This document shows, piece after piece, positions 12,501 through 28,120 of a stretch of 64,000 bases of DNA. The stretch is taken from contig JANTUC010000015.1 in assembly GCA_026873275.1 (NCBI GenBank), forward strand, positions 1 to 64,000, written 5' to 3'. Under the pieces are notes generated by a model. It made no database searches and was not told the DNA's origin. It worked only from the letters and a program-made list of their open reading frames with translations. Numbering within the stretch: the first letter of the stretch is position 1; each line of letters begins with the position of its first letter. Source of the stretch: Pseudopithomyces maydicus (taxonomy: Eukaryota > Ascomycota > Dothideomycetes > Pleosporales > Didymosphaeriaceae). The position numbers and the translations under genes are program-made.

Positions 12501-15500
12501 TAAATAGTTTATTACCACTTTATACTTACTCTTTCTATATATAGTAGAGTTTATAATTATACCTTCTAGCAATCTAGTAGCCATAGTAATTAAAATTATA
12601 AAAGACTAATTAATAGGTACTATAATAACTATAATAGTGGATTATTCAGCCTTAGAGATAGTTAGGGTAATTAGGTTTAGTATATTAACTTTCTTTCTAT
12701 AATTACTGCGTTTTTATTATCTTCTAATAGCTTTTATTTTATCTTTATCTTTTATACTTACATCCTTACTTAATATATTATTCTTCTTTTTTTTAAGTTC
12801 TAGTTTAAGTTTCTTAGTATTATCTACTAACTTATATATCGCGTTCTTACTACGGATTATATATATAAGCCCTTTAATAATAAGGTATATCTAAGTATAT
12901 TAGGTCCTTAATATAAGAAATAAGTATTAGGCCTAAATATAGTAACACTTTATTTAAAGGTAAACTTATTATAGTATCTAATATATTAGTTTTAAGAATT
13001 TATACTTATTAGCGTTGGCATCTGGTTTCTCGTAAGAATTATTAATATAGATATTAGAATTAATATTAATTTATAAAAGTAGAGAGTTAATAATCTAAGA
13101 CTTTATAGAGAAGCGAGTGCCCTTTATAAAGATTTAATTATAAGAGTCTAAGTATTTACTAAAGGGTATTATAATAGCGATAAGTTTACAATCTCTAGTA
13201 AAAGCGTTATTAAACTTAATTATATTTATCCCTAATAGAAACTATATATTTTCACAGCATTTATAAAAGCTTAATAGACTATACCCTTTTTTTAATATGC
13301 CGTTTTATTCTAGGTTATATTCTTAAAATAAATATATATTAAGTTCCTCTAATATATTAGATCTAGTATATTCCATTAAGCTATTAGAGTCTATATTTAA
13401 AGGTACTATAAATATTATTATAAATTCTTTATTACCGGCCTCCTTAATATTAGCGTTAAATAAATACTTAGAATCTTTAGTTAGCGCTTTAGTGTCTAGT
13501 TAATTAGATTATATAGTAAATAGAATAGAAATATTTATATAGTTTTAGTTACTAGGCGCTATATTTCTTACGTTACTAGAAGTAGTTCCTAACGCCCTAT
13601 TAATAATTTAGGTATATAATAGGGGTTAAAAAGATAGTAAACTATATAAGCTAAATATGCTCTAATTTTACTAGACTACTTATTCTAGTGTAGCTTAATT
13701 ATAGGTTTACTAATAACCACTCTTTATAAGTTAATTAGTAGGAGTTATAGTACTATTAGGATTATTAAAGGGGGTCTTGAGATAGTTTAAATAAAGTAAA
13801 GAAATAGAGAGGTAGAGGGAGGAGACTAGAGAAGAGAAGAAGTTTATATAATTTAAAGAAATAAGAGAGTAAGAGTATTAAGCTAAATACACGCTAGTAT
13901 TATCTCTAGATAAAAATAAGTGCGCAGCGTATATATAAAGATAGATATAGTTAGGCATTATATAATTAAATTAGAGATAAGAGACGGCAGGACGACGCAG
14001 TCTAAAATAAAATTATAAAGATACCTATTAAACCCCACTATTATAATAGAACTCTATACTGCGGTAAAGGTGAATGTCTAAGCTATAGGTAGTTATATAA
14101 TAAATTATATTATAAGTAAATATTACTGCCGGTCTGCCATTTCCTAAAATCCTATTTAAATAAGCTTTCTTAATACTAAATATTTATAATTACTAAAAGT
14201 AATATTATATAATTAGTATATATATTCTAAGGACTTGCCCGTGTCGTTTTTAATTTATAAACTATAATTTATAATAATTAGATAGCGTAGTATAGGAGTC
14301 TTAGCAATCTATTATATTATAAGCCCCTATTAGGCCTCTCTTCTATTAAGGTGCTATTTAATATTATGTATGGGGTACCTATTAGAGATATATATTTTAA
14401 GAGTTTTATATTTACTTAATCTATTTCTATATTCCTTATAAACTACTTACCTTCTATTTTATTTAAAATCTAAGTTTAAAACTAAGACGCAAGTAAATAT
14501 AAATATAGAAATATAAATAAGGGTAAAGGGGGATATAGGCTGCTAGTAATTATATAATTTAGTAGTCTTATTTATAGGTTAACCCTGTGGGCGTAAACTA
14601 TCTATAGTTTAGGTAATAAGGATTACTATTAATTAGATAGTCTAAGGAATTAGTAAGTTCTATAATTATATATTATACTTCTAAATCCTCGTCTTAAGAA
14701 GCCTATTTAGGGACTGGAGTGTTACGATATATTATCTTTGTTTATACTAGATTATAGGTAGTAAATTAAATATAAACGTTTCTATAAATCTCGGCGATTT
14801 AGTATATTAATAACCCCCTCTATTTTCTCGCTCATATCCTCCTTTTTCTTATAAATATAGTGTCTCACGTTTATAGTAAACTACCACTATTTTTATTTAT
14901 TTATACCTTTACTCTTCTTATCTAATATATCTTCTTTATATTTAAGTTCCTCTAGCTAGAGGTCTTTATCTCTTATTATATTAATTTATTTACTATTTAT
15001 AGCCTCTTACTCTTATCTTTTAGCCCATCTTTTTACTAGTTTATAAAATTTATATAGTTTTACTAATATTATTAGTAATATCTTTATATTCTCCTTCTGC
15101 CTAACTAAGTATTTTAGGGGGGCCATTAATATATTATTAGTTTTAATAGTTTTATCTAGTATTATCTATTATTAACTACTATCTATATTTATAGATAATA
15201 TAGGAAATATTTATTTAGTATGGTCTAGTATTATAGTATTTTAATATTCCTATTATATTTCCTTAGAGTTATTATATAAGGGCTTAGTTAGTGTTAAGCT
15301 CTTCTACTAATTATAGTGTAGTATAATATATATATAAAGTGTTATAACTTTCTTAAGCGTTAATCTAAATATATATATAACATTCTCTAGGTTTCCTGCA
15401 GGGATAATTATTTTAATAATTTTTATAATATCTACTACTTTTATATTATAAGTGGCCTTCTTAGTCCACTCTAGGCAATTAGTAATCATTTTAAATAGAG

Positions 15501-18500
15501 GTACTATTCTACCCAACCACTTACTAAAACTCTAGAATAGATAATAATTATTTTCCCAAGCAATTTTAGAGTTTTTTTAAAAAAGGTAACTTCTATCTTA
15601 GGCAACTAAATTCTATTATTAATAAAGTATTTCTTTAGCAGGTCTATAGAGAGGACTGTAAAACCTTAAATAGTAGCCTATAAAAACTCATTTATGGATT
15701 TAAAGCTTACCCCTAAGTATATTTAGTTTTATAGTGATAATAGTCTAAATATAACAGCTTTATTATATTCTTATATATATATCTGCGCTATTATTTATAT
15801 TTACGCCTTTATATATTTATGCTATTACTAAGGATTTAATTAAGTGTATATCTTATAAATATAATACCTATAGTACTCTTAAAGGCGTGCTTCCTAGCTT
15901 TTAGCTTTAAGTAGAATAATTAGCACTCTAAGTATTTAGCAAAGGCTATTAGATTTAATATTTAAATACTAATACTTATAAATATTAAATATTGGTACGG
16001 GTAGTTCCCATAAGCAGAGATTATATAATATCTATATTATTCTATATTTCTCTACTATAGCCTTTTATTCTAGTCTATATTATTATTAGATTATCTTTTC
16101 CTCTACACACCTACAAAATAGGAACTTATTTATAACTTTACTCCTTATATATTAGCGGTTAAGCTAGAGTAAGAAATATTACTCTAAAAGATTATATCTA
16201 ACGCTCTATATAAGTATCTAGAAGAAGTAGGTAGATATAATAATATTAAGCTATTATTATTTAATAAGTAGAGTATTATTAATTCCTACTGTATTTTTAG
16301 TAGCTAATATTATAAATTTATTTATAAGAACTCATCTGTTTACTTCAGCGTATTAAAATTAGTTAACTTATAGAATAGATAAAATCTAAAATAGTAAATA
16401 TTAGGATTTTAAGTTCTCTTCGGCAACAAGCTCTAAAAGGTTATTTAATAAAAAGAGTATTATAGCTAAGGTAAGTTATAACTCAATTCTATTATTATAA
16501 TTTTCTAACGCCTCTGCGCCTAGAAGAGAGATATATTTTTAAAAGTATTATTTAAATGTTAGCTAAGCCCTTTTTAAGTCTATTCTATTAAATTTACTTA
16601 ATTATCTACCCTATTACTATAATAAGCTAAATTTAGTAAGTTAGTTATTAGTATATTTAGCCACTTTAAACATTTTATCGCTAAATATTATATAATCCTT
16701 TAATACTGTCGTTGCTATCTACTCTTTAATAGTATTATATACTTTTACCTATAATAAGCTAATATCTCTTAGCTTATTTACACATTAAACGCTAATACTA
16801 ATACTTCCTACTTTTATTCTGGCCTATAGATATTCCTCTACTACTATATTAAGTTAGACTATATCTTAAGATTGAAACTTAGATATAAAGGTTTAATTAT
16901 AAGATATTTTATAGAGAAGTATAGTATTTAAGTGCTAATATATACACTTAATAGCTAGATTATAATAGAAATTACTAATATTAATATAATTAAAGTCCCA
17001 TTCCTAATCGCACCTTTTAAAAAAGGATTCCCAAGAATCCTTAAACCCCTTAGACTTATAAAGAAGCTTAATATTATACTAGTATATAAGTAGGCAGGGT
17101 TGCAAAAATGCGTTAAATGTAAAATATATCCCTAGAATATTATTTACTCTACTTAAAATAGTATCCTATAAGATACTAAGCTTCCTAGTGGGCTAGTAGT
17201 ATTAAAAATTAATATAGGTACCTTAGCTCTTTATAATTATATTTTACTTAGTATTAGAGCTAGCCTAAATCTATTTAGTATTTTATAATAGGTGCTGGCT
17301 ATATTCTAGTATATTATTATTTATATTAACCTCTATAATAGCGGGTAACAAGACCTTATCTAGTTATATAAAATAATAATAATCGTCTAGATACTGCGTG
17401 GCTAAAGTATGAGTTATTTACTACTAATTATATATGTAGAGTATATTAGAAAAGAAAATAAAGTATTAATAGAATTTAGTAGAAAAAAATAAAATATTCT
17501 TATCTTTTATTAGGTTTATCCCTGGAAATAAAACATATTAATTTATATATTAGGTGGAGGTAAACTTTAATCGGAATAATAACTAAATATTATATTTAAA
17601 TATAGATAAATATATTAGGGCAAAAAGGAGGCTGTTAAAATTAACTTCTATTACTAAGGACGGGTCGCGCCCTAGGAGAAAGTCCTATTTAGATATATTA
17701 AAATTAAGAATAGAAAGGGTAAATAAACTCTATAAATTAAGTTTATAGCTAGAGAGTAGTGCACGCTAATTAGCTTATATACTATTATATATATAAATAT
17801 TGGCGCCTACTATATTATCTAGATTAAGGGGTGCTAAATAGTCTAATTAAAAGATAATAACTTTACTAAATTACTAATTAAAAAACTTAGTTATTTTATA
17901 AAGGGATTTCCTGAGATTATTATACCCACAGTTAGATTCTAGTAAATAATAGGCTAGAATAGAGATAAGTTTTCTAATAATTATAGTTTCTTTTTTAATT
18001 TAAGGGGTGTACTATATTACACTACACAATTATAATAGAGATATTTATTTAGTAGGTAGTTCTTTGTATATCTATAATTAGATATAATTTCTAAAATTAG
18101 GAAGAACTACGTGTTTTATTAGCCTAATTAAAATTTATAAATATATTAGACTACCGGATCCTATTCCTAAATATATATTTTATTTAATAGTATTATTTTC
18201 TCTATAATATAATAGTGTACTCTTTAACACTTCTAGATAATCTGTCTATTTATCTATATTAGTATTATTATTATTCTAGTCTAATAGTATATCCTCTAAT
18301 ATATTTACAGATGCCTATATTAAGCTATATAATTTCTTAGTGTGTATATTTAGGAGAGCATTAATATTTAAGTGATTATTACGCCTCTCTGCCTAAACTT
18401 TAGATTAAAAATAATTACTTAAATAGAACTTATTTTTACTATTTCTATATAACTTATGTGGTGCCGTTTAAATTAATAGTAAATATATTATAGAGTCGCT

Positions 18501-21477
18501 TTTGGTTGGATAGCAATACCCTCTATTATAAGTTAATTTACCTATAATATATCTATAGGATACTACTTACTCTGCGCTAATAATTATTCCTTTTATATTT
18601 AGTATAATTTATCTATTAGCCTCTACGTCTATATAACTTATATCCTAAAGACCTATATAGTGGTAAGTATTAGAATAATAAGGAACTATAGTTAAGATTA
18701 CTAAAATTATTAATACTTTCTATTACGGCTTACATATTAGGAGACTTATATATAATATTCTCTTTAAGATGAGTCCTGTCTATAATTAATAATAGGGGTC
18801 CTTTAAATTAAGTAATACTTATACCTAGATAAATAGTAGATAAAATAATTACTTGGGGTAACTATAGTGCCTATATTAATTTAATTAGAATATTTACGTA
18901 TAAAATTAATAATAATTTTAACTAAGTAGGGTTTATTAACTATTGCCCTAGGTAAACTAGTATAAACTAGACTATTTAGCGTAAATATAATATTAGATTT
19001 ATATCTTAGAGTTGTATATTAAGTGCTAATATAGACCTTATTATCTTTTTATACCTTTTTCTTTTCTCTATTATACCTATTACTTATAAGAATCTATTAT
19101 TTTTATACCTTCTTAGCTTCCTCCGCCGTACTATATTTATATTCTTTATATAGTCTATTACTTATAGCTTTAGTTTAATTAATAAATATAGTATTATAAT
19201 ATTAAGGTTTATTAAGGTTACTTTAGCTTTATATACTATAATTAAGTCTTCTATTTACTCTTTTATTAATATATAGAGTAGGTTAAATACTAAGATAGGC
19301 TATAATTAGTCTAGTGTAAATTATTTAACTTTATAATATAAACACTAATCTACTCTATATTATTTTATTAGCCCACACGTAGAGCCTAAAGATATAAATC
19401 TATAATTTAGTAAATATTAGTCGCGCGCTAGCTTTATTATATAGGTATTTACTATCTAAGTAATAATAAGAAGCGTAGCCCTGCCTATATACCCTACTTA
19501 ATATTAAAAGTAATTTATTTCTATAGTGCTATATACAATTATTTACAGTATATAATAGAATAGTTTTTTACTTATAACTAATAGCATGCCTAGATAAATT
19601 ATAGTTTTTAAGTGTAATATAAATAAGGTGTTGATATATTAGTGCAATGCTCTTATTAAAGCGGGTAAAATAGAGTTATAAATATCTTACTCTCTAATTA
19701 GTTTTAAAGAGACTTAACACTAATATATTATTATATAGCCTAATCCCACTTCACGAGCATAAGGAAGAGTATAGAATTGAGTAAATATATAAGTTTTAAA
19801 ACAAAATAGATTATATCTTAATAGAGGGTGTGATAACCTATATATATTATATAGAATTAGGTTTCTTAGTCCTAATATATATTTTATAAATAATGTTAGC
19901 TGATTAAATTTTGTTAATTTTTAAAAATAATAATATTTAAAAAAATTATTATAGCATAAATTAATTCTGTTCCCACATACTAACCCTAGTAATATAGAAG
20001 TTAGGCCTTGCACTTTATATTTAGATATAGAATAGCCTTATTATTTAATTTTATATATAAATATATTATTTAGTTATCTCTAGCTGGGCATCTTATCTAG
20101 TAAATTATTTATATAATATAGTATCTATTTTCGAAATTGCCAGCGTGGCATAAAATAATAATATATATAATTTATTAAAAAGCTATTTTATAGTTGCGAT
20201 TCTGTTTATCGGATTATAGAAATATATTTATATATACTAGTTATAAATTAGGTTGCAGCTCGTTTAAGGGGATAGGTTAAACCCTTAGAGTCTACTATAT
20301 TAAAAACTTCTATTATAAGGTGTGCTTAAGCGAGAATAGAAGAATTACTTTATTACTATAATATTAGTCTGTAGAATGTAGATTATTAGTAATAATAGTT
20401 CTATTTATAGAGTAGTTTAAGTGCATTAATAAATAATTATATAGTTTATAAATTTTGTTATGCGTACCTAATATATAAATAAAATTTAAGTTTCTCCTAT
20501 TTATTTTAATTTTAAATAAGCATTATATAGACTATATAATATAAGTAATAATATCTTATAGTTGGATTAGGGGCCTTTATATATTATATAATATATATAT
20601 TGCCTAGGCGCCTAAATAGATTAAGTAATACTATGGTCTAGTATGCCTTTAGGCTTAAATAATTAAAAAGTACGTCTTCCCTAGATGCCTTATTGCTATA
20701 ATAATTGTGTAGAATTAGTAGAATCTAATTCTACCTTTTTACTGGTCTTATAAGTCGGTGGAAAACTATTAAATTTATTCTAATTAATAGCTGTACCCTA
20801 TTATATATTAAGACTAAGAATATCCTCCTAATAATTTTATTTACTAAAGCTTAAGTGCCGAAAATAACTTTAGCGTTAATACCTATACTCTAATATATTA
20901 TATTATATAGTAGTCTTCTTAGTAAGTATAATAGTATATTATTATATAATTATATTTAGTCTAAAAGTTGCTATTTGCGAAGGTTTCTAATTATTAATTA
21001 AGTGTCTAAGAATTACTATAATCGCTAGATTTTATCTTCCTATTACTAAGAGTATGTATTTATATATATAGATTATAAATAGACTATTAATTTATATACT
21101 ACATTTTATTTATTGCTCTAGAAAATAAATAATAAGCCTAAGCTTAAATACTAAGTAAGGGGTTCTAGTATACTATACTAATAAAGCCCTATATTAAGTG
21201 TGTTTATAATTATATTAGTCGAGGATTGGAGTGTATCTATAGTAGTTTTATATTAATATTTTTACGAGAGTAAATATTCTCCTAAAAGGAGAACGCGCGT
21301 TATAATAATTTAAAAGTTCTATTATAATTTATCTAAAAAGGGAATAGCGCCACCTTTACTACTAAGAAACTTATAATATTAATATATAACCTATTATTTA
21401 GCTTATTAAAGAATAGTAAATTAAAATAACCTTTTATATATAATAAAGTTAATTTATTTTTTTTTTTTAATAAAAAT

Positions 21478-21973
21478 TATTACGGCTACTACGCCGCAAC
21501 CGAACTATAAGAATTATAATAAGAGTAATAAGGACTAATAGAAAAGAAGCGTAAGCAGTAATTACACTTACTATAATAATTTACTAGATTATAATTATGG
21601 GTCGGACGCTAAGCACAATATAGATATATAAAAAAGGTTATATAACTAGGCTCTATAAGCTCTATAATATAGAGCCTATAGAGCCTAGCTCTATAAGCTC
21701 TACGCAATAAAGCCATAGAGCTAGTTTATATTCATAAGTATATAGTAGCGGCCGCCCGCTTTAAATAGTCCTTATTATTAATTCTTAATTTAGTTCTACT
21801 ATACCTTGCTTCTATAGTAAAAATTACTATTAAATATTTAGTAACAATAACCTTATTATATTAATTAATATTTAACCTATATAACTTATACTTACCCATC
21901 CGCTCCTCTTAACTTACTATATCCTAATATATATATCCTCAGTTTATAAAATTATAAAGTATGCCTCGTAACA
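21478..21973 (+). repeat. 5' LTR (RIP-mutated)
   Basis: A 496-bp LTR starting TATTACGG (ancestral TGTTACGG) and ending CGTAACA. It retains the conserved GTCGGACGCT and GCGGCCGCCCGC words of the intact copy, while most other C and G positions in CA/TG and many CG contexts have become T and A. Confidence 0.92.
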
Positions 21974-22940
21974 TCTTAATAATTGTATTCTAAGGATATA
22001 CCACCAGTATATATTAAATTACAATTAATAATAACTCCTGCACCCATTAAGCCTAGCTTATTAAATAATACTAACTGGGCCTAACTTAAAGAATACATTA
22101 TATTTTTAAATAAAGAAAGGACAGTATAAAAAGAAGCTTATAATAAGCTCTACGCGTAAGTTAAGGTATTATTAAAAAAAGAAAAATAGAGTTAGCGTCA
22201 TACTAAAGAAGTAAATTAAAAAATAGAATTCTATATAACTAGCCAACCATTAAAACTAACTAAACTAGAGAAGTTTAACAGAATAAAAAGTAAACTAAAA
22301 GGGTTCTTAGCTAGTATAGCCTTATATATAAACCTTAATAGGAGTTACCTAGAAGATGATAAATAAAAGGTAGTATATATTACTATATACTTTACCAGCA
22401 AAGTAATAGATTAGTTTAATAATTACCTAATAGATTATTAGGTTAATAAGACCGATAATTAGAAAACTAAAACTAACCTAATTTTTAATAACTATAACTA
22501 CTTTATATAGAAACTTAGACAAACCTTCAGTAATATAGATACAGAACATATAATTAAAAAAAGCTCTTAAAATTCTAATAAATTAAATTAATAGCTACTT
22601 ATATATTAACGTTTAAGCAAGTGACTAATAAGGTTTAGAATTAGGGAGAGCGTAGATTAATAACTAGATTCTATAAGGGACTTAAATTAGATATCCGATA
22701 TAAAATAATTAGAATAGAGAAACCAATAATATTATTAACTATAATTAAATAAGCAGTCTAGATTAATAACAAATTATTTCTTTAAAAATAAAATAATAAA
22801 GGAGGAAATAGGCACGGCGTAAATAGTTATACTAAAAAAAGTTATAATTATAAAGATTCTATAGTATTAGATGCTAACAAAGACGGCAAAAAACTATAAA
22901 AAAGGAACTCTAAGAAAAAAAGTAATATAAAGAAGATACC

Positions 22941-22982
22941 TACTTTAGCTATAGTAAAAAAGGCTATATAGCTAGAAACTAT
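22941..22982 (+). pseudogene. Gag CCHC zinc-knuckle remnant with all ligands lost
   Basis: Read on the plus strand from 22,941, this stretch has the exact C-x2-C-x4-H-x4-C spacing of a retroviral-type zinc knuckle, including the family-typical KKG-x-IARN core, but all four ligand positions are now Tyr (TAC, TAT, TAT, TAT). Each change is the single transition expected of RIP (TGC/TGT to TAC/TAT, CAT to TAT). Knuckle function is therefore lost. Confidence 0.8.
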
Positions 22983-24749
22983 TTAAGTAGAAGTTAGGGT
23001 TCTGCTAATAAAGGTCTAAGGAAAGACACTAAAAGAGATAAGTTTAATAGATAAAAAGAAAAACTGGCTAATAGTAAAAAGCACTAAGCTTTATATTAGA
23101 CTGAATGCTTAAACGATATATATACTAGTTATATAAAAAGTAAGAAGGATATAGAATATTGGCCTAGAAAAAAGCTGGCCACTATTAAAGAAAGAACACT
23201 TTAGTGGCTAGCGAAGGAATAGAATACCCAAATCCCAAAAGCCCCCAAGGTACTAATAAGTAACTTAGAGGAAGAAGAACTAGAAAACTTAAAGAGTAAA
23301 TTTAATAAACTTATAAAAACGCCCTTTTAATCTATGTTTAGGAATAAAAAACCTTTTTCCTTATTACTAGTGTAGGAAAAACTGTTATTACTTATAAAAA
23401 ATATAAGGTTTAGAAGGACTAAGTTTCTTTAATCTAAAAAACTAATTTAGGAAACCGCCCAACCGGCACACCTCTAAAAAACTAAGGAGGAAGTTAAGAA
23501 ATAGAGATTTTATAAAAAGAGATTACCGTCGAAATCTATTCACAAGATATATAAGGATTAGAAGGTAAAGTACCTATAGAATATAAAGTTTACTTATTTT
23601 ATAAAATAAGTAGAGTAAAATACAGTCTTAGCTAATGAAATGCCTAACCTTATAGAATAAAAGTGGGTAATATATAAGATTAAATGGGTGGACAAAGCCT
23701 ATACACCTAAGATTTTAGTAAAATATTAAATACTAATCTCTAACAAATAGGAAATTAAAGGAACCTAAAAGGTCTAAAATAATAACTCTTATACGTCCCC
23801 AACTTATCTCGTATACTATAAATTGGCATAGGTATTATATATTACACTAGAATATTTAATACACTAAGGACTTAAGAAAAAATATTAGGTATACCTAATA
23901 TAAGTAGCTAAGGACCCGCATACAGACATAATCCTTTAAAAAGAAGTCTATAGTTAGTATCTATCTAAGAAGCACAGTAGATATCTTATTATAAAACTAG
24001 ACCTACTACTACTAATAGAATGCGTTATAGAATGATAATAGTATAAGTGCCTAAAAAATAAGTGTCTAAAATATATAAATAAGAAAATCCAGACGAAACA
24101 CTAGCCCAAAGGGAAGGAAGCCCTTAAAGAAATATAAAAACTATATATAATAATCTAAGTAAAGTACTATAGACAACCTATTAAAGCAATAATTAATAAT
24201 GGAGTAACTAGAAATTTTATTTTAAAGAAGTTTATAGAGTAGTAAAAGCTCCCATATATAAATAAAGTAGAAAAACAGACCCTATATAATATAGAGGGAC
24301 TCTCGTTCACAGAAATAAATACACTTTAAGATAAAACTAGAAACCTTTACTATAAATAGATTAATTATTAATAACCTAATAATAGACTTAGCAGTGATTA
24401 ACAACCAATAAAAAGTAATTCTAGAAATACTATAATTAAACTAGATTAATCTAATTATCCGGTAGGACACTAAAATAGTTGAGTACCTAAGGAAATTAAC
24501 CATATCTACTAAGGATAAGTAACAGGTCCCCAAGGACTATTACAAATATAAAGAAATATTTTATAAATTAGAAGGATATCTGCCCAAATATATAGAATAG
24601 AATTATAAAATTAACCTTAAACCAAGAAAATAACTAATCTAGAGTAGAGTCTATAAGACAACAAAAGCAGAGGAAGATATTATTAAAAAATATATTAAGA
24701 TAAACTTAAAAAGGAAATATATCCAGCCTTCTTACTTATTGGCGGTATA

Positions 24750-25140
24750 TAAAGTAACCTTTATTAATAAAAAGAATAACCCTAAATCCTGTTTCTACGT
24801 AGATTTCCGGAAAATAAATGATATAACTATTAAGAATTAATACCCTCTACCTAGAATTAATAAACTATAAAATAAGCTAAAGTTAGCTAAGATCTTTATT
24901 AAGTTAAATATAAAGAATGCGTACTACTAGATTAGAATAAAGGAAGGCGAAGAATAGAAAATAACTTTTAGAACTAAGTTTAGACTTTTTAAATACCTTA
25001 TTATGTCTTTTAGATTGTCTAATGCGCTAGCAGTCTTTTAATAATAAATTAATACTATACTAAGAGAATACTTAGGAGAGTATACTATAGCATACCTAGA
25101 CAACATTATTATTTACTCTAATAAAGAGGAGGATCACCTA
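24750..25140 (+). pseudogene. Reverse transcriptase remnant (Ty3/Gypsy pol)
   Basis: The plus-strand frame shows the Gypsy RT blocks in order: an FRKIND block, YPLPRI, KLNIKNAYY (ancestral KLDLRNAY type), FRTKFRLFKYLIM, and the catalytic box YLDN at 25,093-25,104, where the second Asp codon GAC has become AAC. Several TGG codons are now TAG or TAA. The frame is otherwise recognisable, so the element was probably intact when RIP began. Confidence 0.85.
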
Positions 25141-28120
25141 AAGCATATATAAGAAGTATTCTAAAGAATTAAAGAGGTAAAGCTCTATCTTAAATTAAAG
25201 AAGTGCAAGTTCTATATAAAAAAACAACCTATCTAGGGTTTGTAATTAAACCAGGGAAACTTAATATCGAACCTACTAAAGTATAAAAGATTTAGGATTA
25301 GGGCTAGTCAGAGAAACTATTAAATATTTAATCCTTTATAAGATTCTATAACTATTGCTAGAAGTTTATACCCTAATAATTAAAAATAACCCGGCCACTT
25401 ATAAATCTCACTAAAAAGGATATCCCTTTTAAATAAATAAAGGAATACCAAGAAGTAATATAAAAGCTTAAGAAGAAATTCTTAAAATACCCTATATTAT
25501 AGACCTTTAACCCAACAAGGCCCATATTTCTAAAAATTAATATATTAGACTACGCAATAGGCACGTACCTTATATAATAAAATCTAAAGAACGACGCAAG
25601 ACATCCCATAAAATACTATTCTTAGAAAATAATATCTGTAGAACTTAACTATCCTATCTATAATAAGGAACTACTAGTAATAGTAAATACCTTTAAAATT
25701 TAATAAACCTATCTGCAAGACGCAAGGTTCTAAATACTAGTATTTTTAAATTATAAGAACCTTATAGAATTTATAAAGAACCAGACCTTAAGCCCAAAGT
25801 AAATAAGATAAACTTAGTAATTATTAATATTTAATTTTAAGATTATCTATATTTAAGGAATAAAGAATCTATAAGCCGATATATTAAGCCGAAGACTAAA
25901 CCTATAAGAAAAGACTATAGTCTTCGGAGCGCTATTATAATTTAACACAAATAATATAATAATTTATAATACGCTAAAACTTACAGCAACCCTAGAATTA
26001 AGGCCTAATAAATAAATAGAATAAATTTAGAAAGAAACAGCAGTAAGTAATAAAGGCATTAATTATCTACCTAATAGATCTACCTATAAGGATAAAACGT
26101 ATAAGGTTTTTAAATAAACCTTTATCCTAGTAAAAATCTAATAAAAATTTATATAGAGATTTTATAAGTCACCAGCCTACAATTACTAAGGCATTAAATA
26201 GACCTTAAAAAGACTTATACAGGAATACTACTTCCCATAAGTAAGACAGATAGTTACTAAAGTTCTATAAAACTATACTAATTATTATAAAAATAAACTA
26301 GAACACTATACGCCTTATAGATAACTATAATTAATAGAGGTCCCAGAACAGCTATAGGGCATAGTTACTATAAATTTTATTATGTAACTGCCGAAATCCT
26401 AAGACCCAGAAAATAAAATTAAGTATAATAAAATAATAATTATTATTAATAAGACTACTAAGTATAGTTACTTCATACTATATAAAGAAACTAATAAGGC
26501 GGAATATATAGCGTTTTAATTCTTATTAATAGTGGTAGCCCAACACAGAATACCGGATAAGATTATTACTAATAAAGATATTAGGTTTACCTTAAAGCTA
26601 TAGTAAACTATAATAAGCCTAATAGGTATTAAATATAGTATATTCATAGTATACCATCTACAAATAGACGGACAAACAGAATAAATAAACTAAATAGTAG
26701 AATAATATCTTAAATATTACCTAAATTACTAATAGAATAACTAAGTAGGCCTATTATTAATAGCTTAGTTAACGTATAACAGCTTACAATATAGTGCAAT
26801 AGGAGTAACACTATTCTTTATAAACTATAGGTTTAACCTAACGGCTTACCAAGCCCCTAAAATAATAAAGTCTTAGAATTTAAATGGCGAAGCATAGGCA
26901 AAAGAAATTAAGAAAAACCATAATTAATTATAATAAAATGCAGTTTTCTTATATACTAGAATAGGAAAATACTATAATTAGAAGCATAAGACTCTGCTAG
27001 TACTAAAAAAGGGGGAGAAAGTCTGGCTACTATAAAAAAACATTATTAGTAAAAGACCTTCGAATAAGTTAGACCACTTAAAAATCGAACTATATAAGAT
27101 TATAGAATAAATTACTCCAGTTATCTTCAAGTTACAGCTACTAAGTAACATAAAGATTTACCCGGTATTTTATATAGTATTATTAGAGAAAGCACCCTAA
27201 AATATATAATTAATAATTTATAAAGCAGAAACCTATAACGATTAATAAAAAGAATGGGAAGTAGTGAAGATTATAGGTTATAGATTTATAAATAGAAAAG
27301 ACTACTATAAGGTGGTATAGAAGGGCGAGGATAAAAAGGAGAATTAATAGAATAATATATAGAAGCCAAAAGAGAATCTTAACTACTTTAAGTTATTAGA
27401 GGAGTTCCGGCTAAACTAATTATATAAAGAAAGTTTAATAATATTAGGCCTAAAATTGGATTACTTAGTAGGAACTTATAAAGATTATTAATACTAGTAA
27501 AGATATAAATATTATCTAAAGCGGCTTCTAGCGGTTCCTCCTTTAAACTATTTTATTAACCTATAGCCCGTAATTTCGCTTCCTCTTAATTTAGCTCCAC
27601 CTTTAAGGTAGTAGATTAATTATCCTTCTACTTATCAAGAAATTCCTTCTATTTTTTTAACTAGAAGATATAAAGCCGCGCAGTAGCTAATTTATTAAAA
27701 ATATACTCTTATTCCTTTTTAGCTATAATAAGTTTAGCTTAAATTTTGGCTTAAAAATAATTAACAGATTGCACTATAAATAGTAAGCCTAAGGACTAAA
27801 AATATTAATAAAGTTATACTATCTAAAACCGAGACTCCGCTCACGTTATAAGAACTATAAATATTAGAATAAAGGTAAGGCTTATAAACTAATCTTTTTA
27901 GAGTATTATGGGGAGAAACAACGCAAGGAAGATTAAGCCTAGTATAATAAAAATATAATATTACATTAAAACTACAATAGAAAATCTTATTAATAAATAT
28001 ATACCGCTCGAGAGTCTTGTAAGAAGGCATAAAGGGCTATAATTATTCTAAATATAATAGGGCCTACCCCGCTAATATAGTAAAACTCTATATTCTAAAT
28101 AATCTTCGGGCCAAAAACTT

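Larger units (their letters stand above)
3509..21472. other. AT-rich degraded DNA, no gene recognised
   Basis: Eighteen kilobases of TA-rich sequence without any frame I can assign. It is probably old transposon and subtelomeric repeat DNA destroyed by RIP. It contains purine-rich tracts (4,680-4,985 and 6,300-6,535), but I could not see a second complete element, inverted terminal repeats or a helicase-type motif by eye. Subtelomeric RecQ-like helicase genes are common at this position in fungi; I looked for one and cannot support it. Confidence 0.7.

Noticed and set aside
27761..28030. 89-aa frame on the minus strand inside the retrotransposon
   Set aside because: Antisense to the pol region of the RIP-mutated element; no family resemblance.
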